Below, piece by piece: positions 57,707-64,000 of a stretch of 64,000 nucleotides of DNA. The stretch is from assembly GCA_034766995.1 (NCBI GenBank), contig CM068315.1, forward strand, positions 4,956,236 through 5,020,235, written 5' to 3'. The translations under genes were made by a program, and so were the position numbers. The notes below the pieces were generated by a model that searched no databases, was not told the origin of the DNA, and saw only the letters and a program-made list of their open reading frames with translations. How positions within the stretch are numbered: the stretch's first letter is position 1; the number at the start of each line of letters is the position of its first letter. The stretch is from Acanthacorydalis orientalis. Lineage: Eukaryota > Arthropoda > Insecta > Megaloptera > Corydalidae.

Positions 57707-58230
57707 TATTATCTACTCGGTTTAAAAATTAATTCCGTGGATTTAAATTTAATCAATTATAACTCTATTTTAAATTAAAATATTTTCTCTTCGTTTTATG
57801 TTTTTTTAATTGCCAACCTTAGAATTTAAAAGTAGTATATATGTTGGTCAAGCACTTGGTATAACATCACAAAACAGTAGTGAACACAATGCCGTCCGGA
57901 AAACAGCATATTAGAAATTGCATACTTTTCGCGTTTCAATTGAAAAAAATTCTGCCGAAGTCGTGGAAATATTTTGTACTGCTTGAGTGAAGATGTGACA
58001 TATAAAGTATGCAAAAAATGCTAAAACACTGGCAGAGGTCCGAAAATGTATGATCGAACTTCATCGACTTAAAGCCGCCCTTTTTTTCGATAAGAGATTA
58101 TTCAGTTGCCCAACACATGGAGCAAATTTATATAAAATAATGGGGGATATTTTGAAAAATTAAATGTATTCAATTTTTCCAGAAACATTAATTTTCTATA
58201 AAAATGGACAAATAATTTCTACATCTAATA
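57707..58230 (-). mobile_element. R1 repeat copy 5, reverse orientation, full length
   Basis: Read on the minus strand: ATTAGATGTAGAAATTATTT at the left, CCCCCATTATTTTATATAAA, GCAACTGAATAATC, ACATTTTCGGACCTCTGCC, AAAGTATGCAATTTC, GGACGGCATTGTGTTCACTA, TTTGTGATGTTATACCAA and ATTTAAATCC..GGAATTAATTTTTAAA, the right TIR. It is the best evidence that the repeat is mobile, since it is inverted relative to the other copies. Confidence 0.8.
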
Positions 58231-58426
58231 AATTTAAATGCAGTAATTCGTATCTGAAGGACCTTTCTTGGTCTAAGACCCGGAAAATTGATAATTTTTC
58301 AACATTTTTTTTAAGTAAAGGATAAAATCAAACTATCTGAGAGTTACAACATTTATTTAAGTATGTTTTTATAAAAGTTTACATCTATTTTTTTGATATA
58401 TTGAATATTTGCGATGATATCTGCGG

Positions 58427-58499
58427 TCTGATACAATCCTTATCTAAATATAGTCTGATAAAATCCTTATCTAAATATAGTCTGATAAAATCCTTACCT
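58427..58499. repeat. 27-bp minisatellite, 2.7 units
   Basis: Unit TCTGATAAAATCCTTATCTA plus AATATAG, repeated at 58427, 58454 and 58481 (partial). The unit is a multiple of three, so both strands stay open across it. The resulting frames have no known motif. Confidence 0.93.
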
Positions 58500-58519
58500 C
58501 TGCGTTGGTTTAACAATCT

Positions 58520-58532
58520 TCCAGGTAAATTA
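58520..58532 (+). promoter_or_regulatory. Weak candidate recursive splice site
   Basis: TTAACAATCTTCCAG abuts GTAAAT (58525). The polypyrimidine part is short, so this is the weakest of the plus-strand candidates. Confidence 0.15.
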
Positions 58533-58639
58533 AAAAAGAACAAAAAACCAATTATTTTGATAATACATAAGGAATCCTTAATTTCATCAAAAATCATTAT
58601 CGACAAAATAGCGGCATATAGAAGAAACAAGCGTTTTTA

Positions 58640-59130
58640 AAGGAATTTTTATTGCTTTTCATGGAAAAAAATAGAAATAATAACGATACATGCACCATAG
58701 TAGTTCATATAGTAGAGGCACTTAATCGAATGATGCATACCAAATTTTAAGTCAATCGGATAATTAATTACAGAGTTATGCATACCAGCAAGCTGAAAAA
58801 ATCTATTTCGAGAAAAAACGCATTTAAAGAGCACCATATCAGCTGTATATTTCAAATTTCAATAGCTTCTTCAATTTTTAAAATTGTTCCATTCTTTCAA
58901 TGCCTTATTACTACATAGTTCAATCTATCGATTTATTAAAAAAAATGATTTTTTAGCCTTTCTAAAGCCAGCTACTTGAGGATAGTTTACCTATCTGCAA
59001 GGGCCCTTAAGCTACTTGAAAATGTTCTAAAAATAGTCGTAGAAGATAAAAAGCATATCGTTCAAAATAACTAATACTATCATATCAATATATAAACGGT
59101 ATAATGATTATAAATATACAAAAAAATACA
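58640..59130. other. Unclassified sequence, possibly repeat-derived
   Basis: Words such as ATGCATACCAAATTTTAAGT, GAGTTATGCATACCAGC and AGCCAGCTACTTGAGGATAG look like transposon-derived sequence. ATGCATACCA occurs twice (58731 and 58782) and GCTACTTGA twice (58971, 59012). I found no other copy or ORF. Confidence 0.25.
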
Positions 59131-59149
59131 TATATATATATATATATAA
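59130..59149. repeat. Short (TA)n
   Basis: TA tract directly abutting the Helitron-like end. Confidence 0.9.
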
Positions 59150-59222
59150 TACGGAGCTTCTCCTCCCGCTCGCTGCGCTCAACAAGCCCTTGGCTCGATG
59201 CGCTCGCCCACTTGTTAATTAT
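59150..59222 (-). mobile_element. Helitron-like GC-rich end fragment
   Basis: CTCCTCCCGCTCGCTGCGCT and TCGATGCGCTCGCCCAC resemble the GC-rich end of R2 copy 2 (CTACTCGCTGTGCTCGACAT). On the minus strand it finishes GAAGCTCCGTATTA, compared with CCCCTAGTATTA in copy 2. Only the end is recognisable. Confidence 0.45.
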
Positions 59223-61539
59223 AAGCATTTACATGTAAACGAATGAAATAATAAACATATTTGTCTTAAATAAATAAATCGAAGTCATGGATTTATTTAT
59301 ATATACAATATATAATCTGCATATATTAGTATATCTATATAAACTTTCTCTCAGATAGTTTTTTTTTTGCTATGTTGTTTTATAAAGTTTTTTGTGGATA
59401 ATTTTGATTATATATATATATATATATATACATATAACAGTCTACATTAACATATAAAGAGTACTATATTAGTTTTGATAGAAAAAATAAAATATTTTAT
59501 AGGAATAAATGACATTTGAAGGTAGACTTTTCTAAATCTTAACTATTAATCATTGAAATTTTTCCGTTTTACTTTCTTATTGTTGAAAGATGGCACAGAA
59601 AGAGAAAAAATATATAATGTGTCATTTTCATTAATACAAAATACATAAAGTATTACATAAATTGGAGCATATTGTGAATTGTTATGATAATATCTATTAA
59701 AAAGAGGCCTTACCTTAAATTAGAAAGAGGCAGAAATTTTCAAAAAATAATTCTGACACTATGGCTTAATTCATTTTCACAAATGAATTCTTTTCCACCC
59801 CAAAATCGTACCAAATTTTTTTAATGGCTTTGCCATCGAGATGGGAATAAATGACAAGCAAAAAAAAGCAATAATAGTTTATTGAATATATTTTGGTGTC
59901 GTTTGTGGGTAGAAAAATAACTCATTTGAGAAAGGCAAGATTTTTCTATAGGATACTAATTATTATATTTTACCACAAGTATTTTGTTGAAACCATATAA
60001 GAAAGAGAAAGGATCTAAAATGTAAAATGTTCATTAATTCAAAGTTTCTTCTTTCTTCTGAAAATAAGAATATTTCTTCTTCCGTTTTTATAATTCTCTG
60101 ATTAATAAGTTTTTATAATTCTCTGTTTTCATAATTGTTCTCATTTGTATCGATATAAAATTAATCAACTATTTTTCATAAAATCCGTCCCATTCTTACA
60201 TATCCATTAAATTTATTATTCCGTACACAGGTAATCATAATCAGAATGCACGATTGGTGTTTGCATTCGAATTTACAGCATTATTTCTATTTAAAATTAC
60301 GGAGTTAAATTATGTTCTAGTACTGATATGTGATTTTTCATAAAATGAAAGCATATTTTCACAAATGAAATTCACCCTCTCATAAATAACATGAATATTT
60401 TCTATCAGAAATATTTGAGTCAAAAAAAATATATGATTTATGGGAAATAAAAAATTCATTTGGTGAAATGAATTTAGCCACAGTACTAAAATATATTATT
60501 GATAAGAATACGCGTTTGGAATTTCTCTAGCGTACACATCTATTGATTTTAATCTTCTTCTTTTTAACAGTTTTTACAGGAAATTATATAAAGTTTCTAT
60601 AATTTTCTCTTAGTTTCGATATTTTTTGCTGATCGTATTCTAATCTTTATATGTTAGTCATAATTATTTTTGAAGTTTAATTATTTTTACATACTATTTA
60701 GGTTAGTATAGATTTTTATTTTGTTGCTAAATTTTTCAAAACTCATTTGAACTGTTTATTTTCAATTTTTTCAATAATATTCAATAATTAATTTTATAAA
60801 ACACGTTTTTCGATGTTGATAAGTAATAAGATAAATATAAGAATTTTTTAAACAATTGACTGAATATTATTTTAAATTAACAATAAATGTCTTAATAAGG
60901 AACGCTAGAAATTTTGTTATTACTGATTTCATCCAATTTCTTATCGTTATTTAAATTTTTAAGTAGAAAAAAGTGAATAAATAAAAAGTGAATAATCAAT
61001 CTTACAAGACATATCGATTTTCAACAAAAACTTTTACTCATATATTGCGAAACTACAATATAAAAAAATCTGTATTGAAAATAAAAAAAATCTTCGAAAA
61101 GTTAGGAACGACTCACAAACGTTTCAAAATGATTAGTTTGAATACATAAAACGATACATTTCCGTGCATAAATTTATCGATTTCTAAAACGATACAACAT
61201 CAAATATGTGATGTTATTGTTTCATGATTGAAAAAGTACGTAGATTTTGTGCTGTCTTGACAGAAAACATACAATCATCATCGTCCCCTACTTCGAACAC
61301 AAAATATTACATTCTATCAAGGAGAAAGGAAAATTGATTTGAGTGTTCGCTTTTTCCTTCTTACGTCAAATACTACCGCTATTCGTAAACTTACACTGTA
61401 CTTTTTCATAAAAATATTTGTATAGGGGATTCTGGAAATAGTCAATAATATTTTTAATATAAATAATAATGTATATTAATAATAAAACATAAAACTAACT
61501 TATATTCATTGAATTCTGCTATATATATATATATATATA
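59223..61539. other. AT-rich, no gene seen
   Basis: About 2.3 kb without recognised coding or shared repeat. TA tract at 59408-59432. TA tract at 61520-61539 abuts the next element. Confidence 0.5.
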
Positions 61540-61752
61540 CAGGTCCGGATTTACACTAGGTTCCACCCTTGGGCTACCAATCAAATTCCCCCCCCCCCCA
61601 ATTTTGTTCAAATGAATTCAGAGAAATCTGCGACTGTTAGTAATTTAAAAAAATTTTAATAAGAAAAATTTTAATGATCACTAAAAAATTTGTAAAATTT
61701 TCCATTCATTTAATTTATGTAAAAAATGTAAATTGACATGTAGTAAATATAC

Positions 61753-62747
61753 CAGCGTTTCCCAAACTTTTCGTACTACACAGCACTACAAATTTTGGAA
61801 ATTTTAACGGAACACCTTGGTTATTTTGTAGAGCAGATACATATAAATAATAAATAACATAAGTGAGCACAGCTAGACGTTAAAAAAACAGACATTTATT
61901 CTCAAATGTTAATTATTTAAAGGAAAAACATAAAAATAATAAAATATACTAGCTCATGTATATATTGTAAAATTTCTTTCTTAATGACTTTGATGTTTTT
62001 AGGTATTTGAATTACAAATTCTTTTAATATTAGGCACAATATTAGAAAGTTGAAATCTCATATCTGGTGTAGCGTCGAGTCTGTTCCTAGACTTTGATTT
62101 GGTTGTAGGATAATATGAGAATCCTTCCTCGCATAAATATGTCGTTGTAAAAGTAAATAAAACAATAATAGCTAGTTTCAACATGCTGGAGTACTTAAAT
62201 TTGTCGAGAAATCATTTAATGGAAGTTCTTTGTGTTTTTGTTATAAATCAGATTCACTAATTAGGTCAATTAGATTTTTATAATCATTTGCGCTGAAACC
62301 TCCTGACTTATCCATCACTGTAAATGGATTCCGAACACAGGAATTATTCTCACTGGATTTAGGAAAATATTACAAAATGGTTGATTGTAAATCATACAAG
62401 TTTTCTAAAATTACGTTAGAAAGTTCTTCATCTAATTTAGAATTTATTTTAGTGAAAAATTCATGTAAAGCGAGAAAATAATTAAAATGTTTCTGTTTAA
62501 CTGTAGAAATCAAAAATTGTAATTTTCTATCAAAAGATGCAATTTGATCTCTTGTATTAAAAATTGTAATATACTTGCCTTGTAATGAGAAGTTAATTTT
62601 ATTGCACTTTGTAAAAATATCTGCCATATACGTAAGACTCATCAACCATGAAGAATTTATTAAAAATTCAATAAAATTTTTCCAGGTTCATTCATTTTGA
62701 CAATTTTTCATCGAACTCTGATGTTACACATAGTTTGAGAAACGCTG
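61753..62747 (-). mobile_element. hAT element with both TIRs, 995 bp
   Basis: The left CAGCGTTTCCCAAACTTTTC and right end, reverse-complemented CAGCGTTTCTCAAACTATGT, form 15-18 bp TIRs with the CAGxGxTTCxCAAAC signature of hAT elements. The flanks AAATATAC (61745-61752) and AAATAGAT (62748-62755) match at 6 of 8 positions, as expected for a decayed 8-bp target duplication. The element is shorter than an autonomous hAT because the 5' part of the transposase gene is missing. Confidence 0.88.
61999..62700 (-). pseudogene. hAT transposase C-terminal relic (ZBED5/FAM200-like)
   Basis: On the minus strand a 91-codon frame (62645-62370) reads LTYMADIFTKCNKINFSLQG, then DQIASFDRKLQFLISTV and a LSNVILENL segment. 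This matches the hAT region normally read LxYLADIFxxLNxLNxSLQG(K). It continues through CVRNPF and LIDLISESDL, a stop, HKELPLNDF, then a 61-codon frame (62184-61999): LAIIVLFTFTTTYLCEEGFS, KSKSRNRLDATPDMRFQLSN. The last part is the conserved hAT C-terminal dimerisation motif. The N-terminal BED zinc finger and most of the RNase-H-like catalytic core are missing. It is broken by at least one stop and a frame change. Confidence 0.85.
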
Positions 62748-63179
62748 AAATAGATCATATAATATACATTATATTTTCAAGAAAAATTGAAGTATAAAAA
62801 CTTTTTCATGTTACCACTTTCAAAAATTCTTGCGTTTTACTTTTCTGGTAGCGAATTCTGTAATTAAACTTTCACAATCTATGGATAGAAGTAATTCCGA
62901 TTTTATACAAAACAAAGTTAAGCTTCTCAAGCGGTCTTTGGTCATTGTGAAACGAATAACAATGCAAATTTCAGTATTCTGACAGAATAATAAAAGAATG
63001 ACAAATGTTTCGAAAATGGCATCTTTGATACATATATAGTAGGACCATTCTACAGAAACAGCTATGATTAGTAATTCAAAATTCTGAAATTCTATGAGAT
63101 AAATTTCAAAAACAAAATTTAAACTACAAAAAATTTTGATTTAATTTTTTATTACACATTTGAGTTACCTGTAAGGCGA
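62748..63179. other. Interior of the outer hAT-like element
   Basis: AT-rich sequence between the nested hAT and the recognisable right terminus. No coding signal. Confidence 0.35.
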
Positions 63180-63285
63180 AATTATTACTGAAAATAAAAT
63201 TTCCAGCTTTTTAAAATTTACCGCCCTCAAAATTTTCCACCCTCGACATTGACCCATGTTGCTCCTGTCTAAATCTGACACAGTC

Positions 63286-63289
<4 letters not shown>

Positions 63290-63323
<34 letters not shown>

Positions 63324-63388
63324 TTATATATATATATATATATATATATAAATATTTATATATATATATATATACTTATATATATATG
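63290..63388. repeat. Compound (TA)n microsatellite
   Basis: Three TA tracts separated by GTATTTATA, AAATATTTA and CTTATA. Continues the tract into which the 61540 element inserted. Confidence 0.95.
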
Positions 63389-63479
63389 AGTATAATTTGC
63401 ATAACAAATACTAATTTTATCTTCGAAGATAATAAAAACTATCCAATCAATCAAAAAAGCAAAAAACAATGTTATAAAA

Positions 63480-63900
63480 ATCGTGACTGGTTGGATGTAC
63501 CAAATCGACGACAGTTAAATTTTTATTCATCTGTAGTAATCATAGTTGTTTTTCTTCGACTACCCTGTACATATGTGTATGTACAGTTCAGAAACGAGCA
63601 CGTTTTATACGCAAATAAAAAAGAATATGTCGAGTTATGTGACAGTAAAAGAAGAAGTGACGCATAGTACGTACCCGGACGACAGACGACGGTGTATGCT
63701 GTGCTCTGAAAACATTTCTTATACAAGCCGTGGATCGTTACGGATCACTGGATCAATCGAACGATAAAAACACTGACCCACCACTGCATCGTACAGGTTT
63801 TCCTTTATTTTATATTTTTACCGTCCTCGATTCGGACAAAATTGTCTGGTATAAGCTGAAATTTCTGTTTATTGCATACATCGTCGTAACACGTTAGATA
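63480..63900. other. GC-richer unique patch at the window edge
   Basis: Contains GTACCCGGACGACAGACGAC, GTGGATCGTTACGGATCAC and TCGTCGTAACACG. Two plus-strand frames (63386-63667, 63546-63767) and a minus frame overlap without recognised motifs. Candidate regulatory or exonic DNA. Confidence 0.3.
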
Positions 63901-63935
63901 TTTTATAAAATTACCTCAAATATACATACAGACAC

Positions 63936-63938
63936 GTG

Positions 63939-64000
<62 letters not shown>
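63936..64000. repeat. (TA)n microsatellite, runs off the window
   Basis: TA repeats with one CATA interruption up to the last base. Confidence 0.95.

Larger units (their letters stand above)
61540..63283. mobile_element. Outer hAT-like element hosting another hAT
   Basis: Starts CAGGTCCGGATTTACACTAG inside a TA tract. Its right end, reverse-complemented, is CTGTGTCAGATTTAGACAGG, and a TA tract resumes 9 bp later. CAGG(T/G)CCGGATTTA-type ends are common among hAT elements. It has a C(12) run at about 61590. The right terminal 100 bp also occurs alone at 10121-10213. No transposase of its own is readable, so it appears non-autonomous. Confidence 0.6.

Noticed and set aside
57782..57830. GCCAACCTTAGAATTT resembling a mariner right end
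   Set aside because: It lies inside the reversed R1 copy, where the other R1 copies have diverged versions of the same site. No TIR partner or TA arrangement.
58385..58640. Paired plus and minus ORFs of about 80 codons as a host gene
   Set aside because: Openness is driven by the 27-bp tandem repeat. No recognisable protein features.

Overview
This window is AT-rich eukaryotic DNA with no recognisable intact host protein-coding gene. It consists of long A/T-rich stretches, an unusually dense set of (TA)n microsatellites, about twenty decayed DNA-transposon copies, and roughly a dozen short GC-richer, CpG-containing unique patches. Several mariner lineages, hAT, piggyBac-like and Helitron-like debris, very high AT content and CpG-rich islands without CpG depletion suggest an arthropod, most likely an insect and possibly a hymenopteran. 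The taxonomic assignment is inference. I found no rRNA, tRNA, CRISPR array, retroelement reverse transcriptase or bacterial-type operon.

Layout. 0-5 kb: a mariner C-terminal relic (264-572), a nearly full-length cecropia/Hsmar1-type mariner (656-1902), a GC-richer unique patch (2.6-3.16 kb) and an antisense relic of another mariner lineage (about 4.22-4.59 kb). 5-20 kb: first copies of an unclassified TIR repeat called R1 here (6015, 18388), mariner deletion derivatives (7798, 9673, 11842, 17492), a CpG-rich patch (10.74-11.36 kb), a large inverted repeat around a microsatellite (16.34-16.87 kb) and a piggyBac-like hairpin element (19.51-19.69 kb). 20-35 kb: an 80-bp mariner remnant (21558), a GC-richer patch (23.74-24.12 kb), two inverted copies of a Helitron-like repeat (24.84 and 28.91 kb), an IS630/Tc1-type relic (27370) and a mauritiana/mellifera-like mariner relic (31.05-32.14 kb). 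35-50 kb: a mariner (36250-37530) nested in a third Helitron-like copy, a 320-bp mariner derivative (38357), an HTH-only derivative of another mariner lineage (40363-40974), a second IS630/Tc1 copy (42203-43484), several CpG-rich patches (41.4-48.2 kb) and the best-preserved mariner (49034-50279). 50-64 kb: a local 200-bp direct duplication, the reversed R1 copy (57707-58230), a Helitron-like end (59.15 kb) and a hAT relic with both TIRs (61753-62747) nested inside another hAT-like element (61540-63283).

How it fits together. The sequence reads as the interior of a very long intron or an intergenic region. In favour of an intron, the plus strand carries sites in which a strong 3' splice site is fused directly to a 5' splice site (near 12320, 38326 and 51827), the arrangement used for recursive splicing of giant insect introns. 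Transposons appear to have used (TA)n microsatellites repeatedly as landing sites, and one microsatellite expanded inside a transposon copy. The GC-richer patches are the best candidates for host function such as alternative promoters, non-coding exons or enhancers, but none encodes a protein I recognise.
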